Below, piece by piece: positions 22,001 to 32,100 of a stretch of 64,000 nt of DNA. The stretch lies in assembly GCA_905178155.1 (NCBI GenBank), contig CAJINV010000006.1, positions 2,088,230 through 2,152,229 of the forward strand. Direction: 5' to 3'. How positions within the stretch are numbered: the first letter of the stretch is position 1; every line of letters starts with the position of its first letter. Origin of the DNA: Amoebophrya sp. A120. Taxonomy: Eukaryota > Sar > Dinophyceae > Syndiniales > Amoebophryaceae. Made by a program: the position numbers and the translations under genes. Under the pieces are notes generated by a model. That model made no database searches. It had not been told where the DNA came from and saw nothing but the letters and a program-made list of their open reading frames with translations.

Positions 22001-23163
22001 TATAATTACGGCTACACCTACAGCCCAATGCAGCAGTTCCAGCCTATGGCGGGCGTTTTTATGCCACCGCAAATTGCACCAGGAGGAGCTCCGGTGATGA
22101 TGCAGCAACCGTCGCAGATGATGATGCCAGCGGGAGGTGGCGGTGGAGCTCCTGCGCCAGGAGCCGTGCTGCCACAAGAAGGTGCTAGTATGTACAATGG
22201 TTTCATGGGAGGTGGATCACCCGTGTCCACGTCTCAACCGATGATGTACAACTTCAGCCCACAACAGCCACCGATGCAGGTGTACAACTACGGAGCAGCA
22301 AGCTACGGCCCACCCGTGCAGCAGCAAGAACTGTTGCAGCAGCAAGAGGCGAGAACGAACACAGGAGCATCTTCTGGCGCCGGTGAAATAACTACGGAAG
22401 ATGAAGTTGTGTCGCCTGATCATCAGACGCAAAACGGAGAACTGGAACAACGTGGGGGGCAGCTTGTTCCGGACGATGCTGTTGTTGACCAGGACCAAGA
22501 TCAACAAGAACGGGATGAGCAGGTGTCGTCGACCAGTAGTACATCAGATGACCAAGCAACTGCATCACCACCTGCAGGCACCACTCGATCTACAAACGAG
22601 CTGCTCCAAACGTCGTCCGCAGGGGGTGGCTCTTACTTTCTCCCGCCACAACAACCGGCATTGTACTTTACGTCGTTCCTGCAGGAAAAAGAACAGTTCT
22701 CGGCGAGCGCTGGAACCAGCAGATCATTCACCAAAACCACTAGCAACAAGAGAAAATCCAACCAGCTCAACGTGATGATCTACTACCGGGATGCGGTGCG
22801 GCATGAGTAGGAATTGCAAAAGTGATGTCGTGCTAGTTCTACTAGTAATTGCAATCCAAATTTTCTCAGCGCGCGCATGCCAAATGGAGTTTCTTGTAAT
22901 GCTGCTTTAGCCTAGAAAGGCGATTTGTCATGCATATCTGCAATTAGCACGACCACGAGTTGCGCGATCAGACTTTTGCAATGCATAACAAGCGGCGGAA
23001 GCTGATTCAGTTTTTCGACCAGGAAACCAGTGATTTTCCGCTGGACAAGGTGGAATTTTTCAAGACGTTGGAGGAGAAGGGGGACCGGAATTTGCGGCTG
23101 TTGCTCCAGCATTCGGTGGCGGTGGACAAAGACACGCCGTATTTCAACCTGGTGTATTCCTAG
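16020..23163 (+). CDS. Unrecognised protein with Gln/Pro/Met/Tyr-rich, prion-like C-terminal region
   Basis: ATG 16020 to TAG 23161-23163, with 13 introners and one GT-AG intron. The start MRRSRKKKMS is basic; the frame is open somewhat further upstream, so an earlier start is possible. A Ser/Gln-rich region with a serine run near 16675-16690 follows. The middle (19125-20600) looks structured: YYYFRKWVQEGEKAESG, then VEKMLFLLTTHPQNQG and VLKNFYLLLWEKNRRLERQ. An Asp/Glu/Ser-rich region precedes a composition-biased stretch (21870-22340) rich in Gln, Pro, Met, Tyr and Gly, typical of proteins that condense with RNA. A final charged helical piece (RRKLIQFFDQETSDFPLDK) ends the protein. No family recognised. 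Frame recovery across most introners makes the gene model credible; the junctions at 17764 and 22805 are approximate. Confidence 0.78.
16235..16485. mobile_element. Introner, family A
   Basis: 251 bp, left end TATCAAATGCAAATGTGTCT, right end GACAAATTTGCAATCCATA, flanks ACCAG/AGCAG. A 17-bp internal palindrome (CAAAAGCAGCATGGTGCTG) lies just inside the left end. Removal gives D-S-T-S-A-S in frame. Confidence 0.88.
17335..17499. mobile_element. Introner, family E, diverged
   Basis: 165 bp, TATGCAAGAAGAAAACCGTG to TTTCTTTCTTGGATA, flanks AAATT on both sides (17330-17334, 17500-17504). Removal gives R-K-K-I-L-A-D in frame. Confidence 0.86.
17548..17698 (+). other. GT-AG intron
   Basis: 151 bp, GTATAAACTT to CATCTCTCTTCAG. 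Splicing gives T-S-T-G-W-W-F in frame. Confidence 0.85.
17764..17955. mobile_element. Introner, family B, diverged
   Basis: About 192 bp, TACGCATTGCAAAAG to CTTTTGCTTCTGCAGTGGATA. No clear flanking repeat and the exact splice point is unresolved: the downstream frame reads RPLGGKKKIQQ. Confidence 0.72.
18078..18387. mobile_element. Introner, family C
   Basis: 310 bp, TATGGAAGCGCCGTCAGG to CCTGACACTTCCATA, flanks CCGCA on both sides. Removal gives S-S-T-A-V-A in frame. Confidence 0.92.
18475..18731. mobile_element. Introner, family I
   Basis: 257 bp, TATGGCGTTGTCAAACGTTA to GAGAACGCCATA; GTAACAGTTGAGAA occurs twice in tandem at the right end. Flanks CGACA on both sides. Removal gives G-S-D-S-T-A in frame. 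Only member of its family here. Confidence 0.88.
18857..19124. mobile_element. Introner, family A
   Basis: 268 bp, flanks CAGCC/TAGCC. Removal gives D-P-S-L-Y-K in frame. Confidence 0.88.
19293..19570. mobile_element. Introner, family A
   Basis: 278 bp, flanks GCGCA/GTGCA. Removal gives A-I-A-H-L-E in frame. Confidence 0.88.
19630..19860. mobile_element. Introner, family E
   Basis: 231 bp, TATGCAAAGAAAAAAATTAA to CACTTTTTTTTCTTGGATA, flanks GGCGA on both sides. Removal gives V-R-G-E-D-P in frame. Confidence 0.9.
19904..20124. mobile_element. Introner, family H, left end diverged
   Basis: 221 bp, right end GTTGTGCCCTCTCATA, flanks GCTGA on both sides (19899-19903, 20125-20129). Removal gives F-L-L-T-T-H in frame; a 43-bp exon separates it from the previous introner. 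Confidence 0.85.
20198..20460. mobile_element. Introner, family A
   Basis: 263 bp, flanks TCGGA on both sides. Removal gives E-K-F-G-T-S in frame. Confidence 0.92.
20893..21154. mobile_element. Introner, family A
   Basis: 262 bp, flanks GGCGG/AGCGG. Removal gives G-L-A-D-G-S in frame. Confidence 0.9.
21608..21865. mobile_element. Introner, family A
   Basis: 258 bp, flanks CGCGG on both sides. Removal gives G-R-R-G-V-T in frame. The right end has a short insertion splitting the CCAGACCCAGACA box. Confidence 0.9.
22805..22986. mobile_element. Introner, family B, diverged
   Basis: About 182 bp, GAATTGCAAAAGTGATGTCG to CAGACTTTTGCAATGCAT. A GCAT direct repeat marks the edges. Splicing at CAT/AAC gives V-R-H-N-K-R in frame. 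Confidence 0.75.
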
Positions 23164-25978
23164 ATGAGAGGATGAGGAACGATTAAGTTTAGTACGGGAA
23201 GCAGCTCCTGAGGAGGGGTGTTGATGATGGGGAGGAGCTGCATCAACTGGGGGTGAGTGACCACGAAAGATCGTGACACTGGAAAGTGACAAGAGCCGCA
23301 ACATACTTGTCTGGTCAAGAAGCTGCCCTGTCAGAAGAAGTAGAACCGATCCACTACCCACAACGACCGCAGCCACAGCAGGGCTGATAATTTGCAACTA
23401 TTTCAGAACAGAAGAACACTTTTTTTTTCACAGACTTATTTTCAATAAACTTACCTTTCAGCATTCTATACTTTTCGCACAAATGGTAATGGTTTTAAAT
23501 CAAATACGTTTCGTTTCTTTTTCAAAATGAGGACAGCATGGATAGTTGTTCGTCAAGCAGCGTTGAAGATGAAAAACTCCTGTACAGAATAACATTGATA
23601 GGATTGAGTTTGAACAGATCATTGGTTCGCAAGAAAAATGTATTTCTGCGACGTACCGATGATGTTAAAGCACCACGGGGGCTTCTTGCAAATATTTGTT
23701 TCGCGAGGCCGGTTCACTTGTGTTCCCGCTTTGCCAGCGAGGCGGCGGCGTCTTTGTATGTTGTGTCGAAGTTGTGCAAAAAGTATTCACCACAAGAGAA
23801 AACGAGGGAGGGGCGCAGCAGTGTGCTGGGTCTGTGAGGCCCTCGGCCGGCGAGGTGTTGCGCCCTTCCTGCCATGGAGGGGGTGGCGGCCGGCGGGGTT
23901 TTTATATTTTTCCCGAATGGAAACGACGGGCGCCGCTGCTCGTCAGGCGATTGCGCTGGTTCCTGAAGTTCTTGAGCGACTGTGGAGCGGGGCCATCGGG
24001 GGGCACATTGTTGGCGCACCAGCGCCCGGAGGGCGACGCGGGCCGCCGTTGTGGATATGGGTGACGGAGTGGGCGGGCTATCGGTCCGGCCAGTCTGGCG
24101 GCAGGCTCGCTGACCCGGAGAGGGAGCCGACGGAGGTCCGGGCGGAGGTTTCTCCGGCGTCGTGCCACCAGCTGGACACGAAAAACGCACACCCGGGAAA
24201 GAAGCCGCCGGCGGGCCCCCTGGTCAGTCTGCCTGCCTTTCGTAGCGAGGGAGCGAGGCGCGTCAGCGGCCGGCGCAGTTTGTGCACCCATCGGCGCCGG
24301 TAGCGATGGGGGCGGGCCTTGTCTGTGTCGCAAGGAAGCCCTGCCGCGCGCTTGGGGGCCTGTATGGCGGCCGCCCTTCGCTTCGTGGAGCGAGGGCGGC
24401 CGCCCTTCCTTTGGGCGTGTGCCTGTGGGTTTCATTTCATTCGCGCCGGCCGCGAGCTAGCGGCTGCGGCGGGGCGGGAAAAGCGAGGCGGCCTGGCGCA
24501 ATGATCTACCCTGGCGCCCGTCGGGCCCCGCCAGCGAGCGCTAAAAAGGACCTGGAACAACGCAGCCGCCTCCTCTGATGCGCCTCCCCCCCGGGCCGCA
24601 GAAGCCCCGGGCCGTGTATGTTCCCGCCGCCTGGCCGGCCGCCGGCTGGCTGCCGCCCGCCTCTCCCCGGGCCGGTACCTGGTTGCCTACCAGGCTGTGG
24701 ACCGGTGGCCGGCCCTGCCAAACGCTGGTGGGGCCCTTTCTTTGTCGGCCCGCGCGCGATTTGTAGGCAGGCCGGCCGGCCCGGTCCGGACGGAGCGGTC
24801 GCCTCCTGTCGCGCCGCCGCCCGCGGTTGGGGCGGGCCCGCCCGCCGGCCGGGCGAAGGACTAAATTTGTTGGCTTGTGTTTGGCCGACCCCATTCATTG
24901 GCAGGCAGGCCTGGCAGAGTGATTGCTGGGCCTGCCAAGGCAGGGCCGGGCGGGCGCCCGCTGGGCTGGATGGTTCTTGCCTCCCCATCTTGCGAAGCAC
25001 TCTGCGCGACCACGCCCCCGACGAAGGGGCCGCCCGGTGTTGCAGCATGCAGGGAGGCACCTGGGTGGGCACCCAGCATGCGTCGTCCATCCAACCTACC
25101 ATTGACGGCCGCCTTCGTGCCGCGGTCGGTGAAACGAAGGATAAAAGGGCCCAACGTCAGGCGTCCCAAGGTGGAAGCGTGCATTCCCATAATCTCAGCC
25201 GCGTCGCAGCTGTGTGGGTGTCCTCTGGCCCGTCCTCGATCCCTGCCCTAGTTGTGTCTGTGTTCTCATTGTTGTCGCAGATGACGATTGTTCTGCGCAG
25301 AAGCTGAAGCAGGTCTCCTGCTACAGCGGGTCCTTTCCCTGCAGTCATCCGATGAGCCCCATCGGGGTTGAAGGTACCTCGCTAGCCGCAAGCATACCAA
25401 GTTGCCAAATAGCTACCTACCAGCACTCGCAGCACAGCATCTTTACTGCCACTTATTGCCGCACGAATCCTTCATCGACCTCCTCTTGGCAATATTGAGT
25501 AGATTAAGATATCTCTTCGCGTGCTGATGGAGTGACAACCTGCGCGACTTGACTATACTACATCAAGTTGAACCAACATGAAAACTTTCACGAACAAGAA
25601 GACGAGCACGACTGTTAATATTCGGAGCGTTGACCACGTCGAGAAGGAGAAGATGACAAAGCGCCAAAATTCATTAATTTCGTATGTGAAACACGCCTGC
25701 TCTCGTCCACCTGTGGATGTAGTGGCACTGCTCGGTGCAAGCAACATAAAATCTTCGAGAATACAGACGAGAATGTCCACAAGAACTACTTCTACTTGTA
25801 CTACCTGGGGAGATTCTTCTGTGACGTGAAACTAGTAACTCCGCCGGCCTCGTCGTCTTCCCCGCCGCAATTACCTATCTATTGCTTCAATTCTTGGAGT
25901 TATCCCCACACCGAGAACGAGGCGGGCCAAGTGCGTGCAACATCGAGTGACCGCGACCCGCGCAGCACAGTTGCCACG
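23164..25978. other. Intergenic region with GC-rich island (about 23700-25300)
   Basis: AT-leaning flanks around an island of about 1.6 kb dominated by GC-rich runs such as GCCGGCCGGC. Long ORFs in the island occur in most frames and reflect composition. No introner, tRNA or rRNA signature found. Confidence 0.6.
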
Positions 25979-28900
25979 ATGACCGTGCTCTCGGCCGCTG
26001 GGCCCGCGAAAGAACCACCCGGCGTGATGAACCCGGCTTCGCAGGGTGGTGGTGCAACTGCCGCGGGGACCTCCAAACCGCCTGGTGGTACAGGGACTGG
26101 CGCAAGTGTCGAGGAAATCGAACAAACATTGTCGGAGATCTTCGACTTTTACGCAACACGGCCGCATTCCAAAAGTGCTTTGCTCTTTACATTTGTCATG
26201 CGTGCTACGACGTGGTCGAGAAGAGCATGGATTAGGATTTGTCCTTCATAATATTGGTAGCGCAGCAGAATGCATAGACTGCAACTTGTCGTGCTGCTAG
26301 GTCTGCGACAGTGACGAGGAAGATCATGCACATGATAATTTTTCAACACATCGTCCGCATTAACAAACCACTGCACCTTCAGGTACCGGCTCCTCTGTCC
26401 TAAAGTCTGCCAAATTCATGAAGATGTGTCTGGACGCCGACCTGGTGGACGACATGCAAAGCACCCAGGCTTCCGACCCACACGCGCGGTCGAAGCTGTT
26501 GACGTCTGCACGGTATCCTGTGCAAAAGTGTCGTACTCGTATTTTTGCAGTCAAGCTCATTACAAATCTTTTTCTCGAGGTAAATCACCGTATACAAATT
26601 TCATTTCTCATGCTGAGAAAATTTGTAATGCAATTCATACTAGTACGATATTACTTTTGCAATGCATACGCGGGTCGACTTGATTTTCAAAAAGTTGTGC
26701 GGGAACCGAACGACCATGACTTTTGAGCAGTTCATGAACGCTTGCGTCCAAATCGCGCTCACCAAATACCCGCACGTCAGCAAAGCCTACGAAGCCTTGT
26801 CAATTCTGTACGAGGATATGCATTGCAAACCAAGTACTCGTGCTAAAGATTGCAGACAAAGACATGCATTAGTGATATTATAAAATGTAAATCAGCATGA
26901 CAAATTCCAGTTGTAATGCTGAGATACAATTGCAATTCCTGCTAGGTCGACGAGTATACTTTATTTGCACTCTATAGAGGAGCACTTTTCGAAATTTCTC
27001 AACCCGCACGCGGAGCTCCTTGGCGTGTTCCTAGGCGGGCAACAGGACCACGCGGGCATTGGGGAGGAGTCTTTTTTCGAAGCCATCGCACCGGTCAAGG
27101 AGGCCGTGCTGACGCTCTATCAAGGGTATAATTTCATTTTCACGTTTTTCTGAAACCACTCAACGCATCTACTTTCTTACTTTCTATCTCTAATTCTACG
27201 TATGCAGCTTGCACCGATTCGTTTGGATGATATTTTGTTGCATGACAGTCGCCCTTTGGTTTTGCAGGTGCTGTTGAAGCAGAAATTCATTCTCATGCGG
27301 GCTCTACAACAACTACATGAAAGCAGGATTACGATTAGCAACGCCAATCTCGAATCAAAGGTACTTCTGCCAGGAGCTTAATCCGCATTTTCAGCAGCAA
27401 ACGGCAAGCCTCTATGCTGCGCAAAAGCATCGTACGAGTATGAATCGCATGACAAATTTCCTCAGCATGAGAAAGAAAATTTGTAGTGCGGATTTAACCT
27501 AAGAAAGAAATTTGTAATGCATGAATGCGATTAGTACGAGCACGATACTTTTGCGCAGGATAGCCTCGAATCGCAGTCGATGAAGGCCTTTCTCGCATGT
27601 CTGCACGACTTCGAGATCGCTCCGAATTTGGTTCCGAAACCGATCTGCTTATCGGTTTTCCGGGAGGTACTACTAGATGGCAAAACAGTTTTCATCTACG
27701 GAGGCTGTGGAGTTTGAGTTTGTCATGCATGCATGAACTTCGAGGGGAAGATGTGGTGCAATAGGGGTTTCATACAGTAGACTTGAAGTTCTAGGGGTTT
27801 CATACAGTAGACTTGGAATTTGTCATGCGGAAAGATATTAAAGCCCAAATCATACTTAATTGACCACGACAGGTCCTGAAAGCGAAAATTCCGGAAGAGT
27901 TTTTCGCTCAGTTTTTGAAGACCTCGGAGCTCACGGAGGAAGAACTGCAAAGCAAACCGATTTTGACACCTGAGGAGCTCTCTCTGAAGGGCCGGCTGTT
28001 CACCATCGGACACTTTGTGATTGGACTCTATTTGGTCGGAAAAAAACTCCGAAACGACCCGGCTGGGCTTTTGCAGCAACCGTCTCCGGCAGTGGTGATA
28101 ACCGAATTGCTGGAGAGGATGGACGTGTCAACGCCAGGAAAAATCATCTTCACTGCGGAGCGTATTGATCAATGTCGATGTCGTTTAGTTTTCTTGTGCA
28201 TGATTGATCGCATTTGCTAGTTATTGTTTGCGTGGCCCGCATGATGACATCAGCCTGCCAGGGCATATAACTGAAATAATCCTACAACTACATGACAAAC
28301 TGGTGATCTCCCCTCATCTCTCATTTCAGGCGCCCGGTCCCTCCCTCTCTCCAGTGCTTTCAACGCGCCAGGGAAAGTTCCGTTTTCGTTCTTCCCCGAA
28401 CCCAGGCCGCAATCAACATCTTCTCATAGTACCGGACAAACCGGCGCACCAGCTTCGTCATCTTCATCTAGTCAACAAAACTACAAAAAACCGACATCCC
28501 AGCACCTGCAACAAATCGGCGGCAGTTCGTCTTCCAGTAGCAGCGCGACGAGGCCTATCCAGGAAAAAACACCCATCCCCATCCATGTTTTGCATGACAA
28601 GCACTAGATTTTATGCCTGTTTTGCATGACGAATTGGATGGGGATGGGTGTTTTTTTGTGGATAAGGGCCAGGGCCGGGAGCACGCGAAGCCCAACCACG
28701 GGGATCATGAAGAATGGTTTGTCTAACAACTTCGCTAACCGGATTAATAATTCTGGGTCTTCCGCCGGGAGAAGAAATTTTTCGAAATTTCTCATTCCGG
28801 ACGACGTCGGGGTTTTCCTCCAACAGCAACTAAAACTGAAAGAAGACGACGATGGATCGGTTCTTTCCGGCGAGGAGATTGACCACCTGCTCCAGCAGCT

Positions 28901-31900
28901 CTTCCTTTACTACAGCTCGCTCGGAGACCCTCTGAACCGAAATAGCATGAGCTCCATGAAGTTTAACCGGTTCCTCCGCGACGCGGGTTTACTCCCTAGG
29001 GATTGCAAATATTTCTGGGTCTGGATAAGTGGAACTTGTAATGCTGTCCGCGGATTCTAAGAATATCTGTGTTGCATAAGCAGCAAGAGGAGTCAGCTCT
29101 TGGCACGCGGAAAGGGCATTTCTCATGCGTAATTAGCATCAAGAAGCTCTCAAAAAATCTGTGATGCTAGCAACAGCATCACAGACCTCACGGGTCATGC
29201 AAAATGCGCATGACAAACCCCGACTCTTCCAGACCTAGACATTTTTGCAATCCATACTCCCCGCGGAATTGCCGAAGGGCGCTCTGTCTTTTGACCAGAA
29301 ATCGCTGCAGGTAAAATCAAAGCTGTACAGCAACTACGCGCAATTACACGACGCCGGGGACTACCACGGGAGCGGAAAATGCACCAGGACCGCGAATCTG
29401 GAACGGTTGGTGGAAAACAGCGATTTCGTGTTGAATCAAGTGGATGTGGATTTGATCTTTCTGCAGGCAACAAATTACGAGAGGAAAAAACAGCATTCCT
29501 CCGGGCACCAAGTACGACACTTGCTGACCGTAAAAAGCTGGCGCAGGGCGGTCGCGGACATTGCAGTGAGACGGTACCTGGAATTGTTCGGCGTGGGGGT
29601 GGAACGGCTCATGCAGGAACAGCCGGAGGCGGTGATATTTGCAAGTATACTTTTTTACACAATCTTTGACTACTTTCGAGCTTTGCTGGACAATCTCGTC
29701 GGAGTGAACTAGCTACAACACAACTCTCCTGCTATTGACTTTGAATGAAACAAAAACTTAATAGCCGCCATCACCTCCTTTGCGGAGGCCATTCTGCAGC
29801 CGCTTTGCAACGCACTAGATTTTCAGTCCCACGTCGACGTTTCGAACTTTGCGGTGGAGATGGGTAGAAAGGAGATGGTGGAGTTATTCCATTCGCCAAA
29901 TATCAGTGACGGAATTTCCAAAATTTTCGCCTATTACGTATGCATTGCAAAACTCTAGTATCTTGGTCGTTATCGCAATACAAATACTAGCGCTTAGCAT
30001 GACAACATCAAATGGAATCTGTCATGCAAATTTTTTAGGTCGGGAAGGCGATTTGTCGTGCATGGTTGCGATAATTTATTACAACTACAACTACGGTGCA
30101 CAGCTTTTGCAATGGATACCATGCTGACCAAACCTACACAACATCTGCGGCGAACGCAAACTCCGCAATGATGAACTTGAATTCCCTTCGCTGGACTGTC
30201 AACAGCTTTCTAAAGTATAAAATTCCAAGTTGGATAATTTTGATTTTTTAGTTCAGTGAATTTCATCAATTTTTTCCCATGTAAGTTTCTCTTTCTTCTC
30301 GATTGAGTGATCTGCTGGTACCAAACTGTCATGCAATAGATCCTAATGTTGTACTGTACAGTACTAAAAATATGAGCAGAAGACAACTTCTCAAAAGCAA
30401 AAGTACACCCATACAATCATGTACCACTTTTTGAAATAGGTTTTGTGCCGACTTTGAGATCCAGGAGGAGCTATCGCACCTTCCTATCCATAAACAAACA
30501 CCCATCCCCATCCAATTTGTCATGCAAAATATGCGTCAGAGCCATTGTCTGCCATGCAAAAACTTGATGGGGATGGTTTTTTTTTGTGGATACTTCCCCT
30601 CCAGAGGATCTTCCAGGATTGCGCACAGGTGGAATTTATGCATTGGAAACATGTAGTGTTTGGGTCTGGATCATTGCAAGAGCTGCAAGACTTGGAATGC
30701 CGGAACGCATGTTGCGCAACGGTGCTGCTCGTCTGTGCTGTGCTGCAATGAAAATGCGGCTTTGCATGCACAGATCGCAGTAGATAGCCGCTTTTAGAAA
30801 AGCAAAATTGTCATGCGCTTTCTGCGTACGGGCTCGTCAGATGCACAACACAGTACGGTGACAACTAAGTACTTTGCATTTGCTCCAGAATTACGCCAGA
30901 TATGTTTGCAATGCATAGAACTGGTGGAAAAACGAACAGCGAATACTCTTCCGACTTCCAAAGCGGAAAAGGCGTCGGGGGACCAGTTAACGCGATTGGG
31001 GTTTCAACTCTCCTTGGTTCTGCTTGCCGTCAAGCTCAACAAAGCCGACTCCTCTCTACCGTCCCTGCAAGACCAGGTGATCGCGCTGTTACACAAACTC
31101 AACCACGCTCAGGGCGGGATGAAGGTATACTCCTAAAATCATACTTGGGTAGTTATTTGGGCAGTTTGTGTTGCATGAATCTGGAGGTTTAGCATTTCGA
31201 TTTCCACTAAAGCTAACAGTCCGTAATTCGCATGACACCACCTTGGGATATTCTTATTTACGTCGAGGTGCATGAACTAAAAATCAGGACCGTCCCTCCG
31301 TCGCCAGCTTAACCCGCAAAGGGATGCTGTTCACCAACTTACCGCCGCTTATGCAAAGCAAATATGTCTGGGTCTGGAAGGTTGAAACTTGCCATGCTAA
31401 CTCTGAATCATGCAAAAATCTGTGTTGCATGAGTGCCAACACCTGCCTCCTTGTGAGCCAGTTCGTTGGGCGGGAGTTTCTCATGCAGGATAGGCACGAC
31501 AGAGACATCGCAGAGTCTGTCATGCTAGGTTCGCATTCCAGGCCTCATTGGTCATGGGAAACCTGCATGAGAAGTTGACAGGCCTCCAGACCCGCCAGAC
31601 ATATTTGCATTTGATACCGCTCGGGACGTTACAACTGGATAATTTCCGGAGGAGTTTTGATTCCACTTCCGTGGAGAATGTGAATTGGAATTCTGTGAAA
31701 TATATGGATTGCAAATATGCCTCGGTCTGGAAGAGTGGAACTTGTAATGCTGTCTGCGGATTCTTAAGATATCTGTGTTGTATGAGCAGCAAGAGGAGTC
31801 AGCTTTTGGCACGCGGAGAGGGCATTTTTTCTCATGGGTCATTAGCATCAAGCAACTCTCAAAAAATCTGTGATGCTAGCACCAGCATCACACACCTCAC

Positions 31901-32100
31901 GGGTTATGCAAAATGTGCATGACAAGCCCCGACTCTTCCAGACCCAGACATATTTGCAATCCATAAAATCCGAAGAGATGTTTCTCCGGAACTCCTTCAA
32001 TACCGTAGCTGGGACGACGAGCTCATCTTCTATGGGTGGCGGTGGCAGTACGGCACCGAAGCTGTTAACGGAGAGGTTTTTCAGGACGCTACGGACTTGA
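25979..32100 (+). CDS. Protein with two p25-alpha (TPPP-like) regions
   Basis: ATG 25979 to TGA 32098-32100; ten introners and eight GT-AG introns. The first region matches the p25-alpha fold known from tubulin-polymerisation-promoting proteins: EIFDFYATRPHSK, SAKFMKMCLDADLVDD, then ARVDLIFKKLCGNRTTMTFE followed by QFMNACVQIAL and a run like SKAYEALSILYEE. A second, more distant copy follows about 500 residues later: LLQQLFLYYSSLGDP, SMKFNRFLRDAGLLP, NQVDVDLIFLQATN, SWRRAVADIAVRRYLELFG. The segment between is partly Ser/Gln-rich. p25-alpha proteins bind and bundle microtubules and occur in cilia and apical structures of alveolates; here a cytoskeletal role is inferred. This gene has the most conventional introns in the window, and one of them appears to be only 34 nt. 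Confidence 0.8.
26175..26382 (+). other. GT-AG intron
   Basis: 208 bp, GTGCTTTGCT to GCACCTTCAG. Splicing gives H-S-K-S-T-G-S in frame. Confidence 0.8.
26514..26668. mobile_element. Introner, family B
   Basis: 155 bp, flanks CACGG/CGCGG. Removal gives T-S-A-R-V-D-L, joining the p25-alpha signature. Confidence 0.9.
26817..26976. mobile_element. Introner, family B
   Basis: 160 bp, flanks GAGGA on both sides. Removal gives L-Y-E-E-H-F in frame. Confidence 0.9.
27126..27248 (+). other. GT-AG intron
   Basis: 123 bp, GTATAATTTC to GCATGACAG. This acceptor, not the later TTTTGCAG, keeps the frame: L-Y-Q-G-R-P-L. Confidence 0.7.
27361..27394 (+). other. Apparent 34-nt GT-AG intron
   Basis: GTACTTCTGC to CATTTTCAG. 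Without splicing the frame stops at GCT TAA; with it the protein reads E-S-K-Q-Q-T-A-S-L. A 37-nt version (next CAG) and a 13-nt version are also in frame. Confidence 0.5.
27413..27562. mobile_element. Introner, family B
   Basis: 150 bp, flanks GCCTC on both sides. Removal gives T-A-S-L-E-S in frame. Confidence 0.92.
27667..27872 (+). other. GT-AG intron with internal tandem duplication
   Basis: 206 bp, GTACTACTAG to CCACGACAG. Contains two tandem copies of a roughly 25-bp unit (AGGGGTTTCATACAGTAGAC). Splicing gives F-R-E-V-L-K in frame. Confidence 0.8.
28163..28329 (+). other. GT-AG intron
   Basis: 167 bp, GTATTGATCA to CTCTCATTTCAG. Splicing gives T-A-E-R-A-R-S in frame. Confidence 0.8.
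28556..28664. mobile_element. Introner, family G (miniature)
   Basis: 109 bp, nearly all TIR: AAACACCCATCCCCATCC at the left and its complement at the right, ending TTTTTTTGTGGATA. Flanks AGGCC/AGGGC. Removal gives A-T-R-A-R-A in frame. Confidence 0.88.
28997..29256. mobile_element. Introner, family A
   Basis: 260 bp, TAGGGATTGCAAATATTTCT to TTTTTGCAATCCATA, flanks CTCCC on both sides. Removal gives G-L-L-P-A-E in frame. Confidence 0.9.
29645..29764 (+). other. GT-AG intron
   Basis: 120 bp, GTATACTTTT to AACTTAATAG. Splicing gives I-F-A-T-A-I in frame. Confidence 0.75.
29939..30118. mobile_element. Introner, family B, diverged
   Basis: About 180 bp, TATGCATTGCAAAACTCTAG to CAGCTTTTGCAATGGATA. 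No clean flanking repeat. The frame continues as Y-Y-D-A-D-Q if the intron runs to 30122 or so. Confidence 0.75.
30215..30439 (+). other. GT-AG intron
   Basis: 225 bp, GTATAAAATT to TTGAAATAG. Splicing gives F-L-K-F-C-A in frame. Confidence 0.75.
30485..30592. mobile_element. Introner, family G (miniature)
   Basis: 108 bp, TATCCATAAACAAACACCCA to GGTTTTTTTTTGTGGATA, flanks CTTCC on both sides. Removal gives S-H-L-P-L-Q in frame. Confidence 0.9.
30637..30917. mobile_element. Introner, family A, diverged
   Basis: 281 bp, TATGCATTGGAAACATGTAG to GTTTGCAATGCATA, flanks GAATT/GAACT. Removal gives A-Q-V-E-L-V in frame. Confidence 0.82.
31125..31287 (+). other. GT-AG intron
   Basis: 163 bp, GTATACTCCT to TAAAAATCAG. 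Splicing gives G-M-K-D-R-P in frame. Confidence 0.75.
31350..31616. mobile_element. Introner, family A
   Basis: 267 bp, flanks CCGCT on both sides. Removal gives L-P-P-L-G-T in frame. Confidence 0.92.
31703..31965. mobile_element. Introner, family A
   Basis: 263 bp, TATGGATTGCAAATATGCCT to TTTGCAATCCATA, flanks AAATA/AAATC. Closely resembles the element at 28997 along its length. Removal gives S-V-K-S-E-E in frame. Confidence 0.9.

Noticed and set aside
23638-24303. 221-codon plus-strand ORF in the first GC-rich island
   Set aside because: Several frames on both strands are open here because stop codons are rare in GC-rich DNA; the protein is Arg/Gly/Ala/Pro-rich with no motif.
25578-25829. 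83-codon ORF upstream of the p25-alpha gene
   Set aside because: No continuity with the following exons; probably 5' UTR or intergenic.
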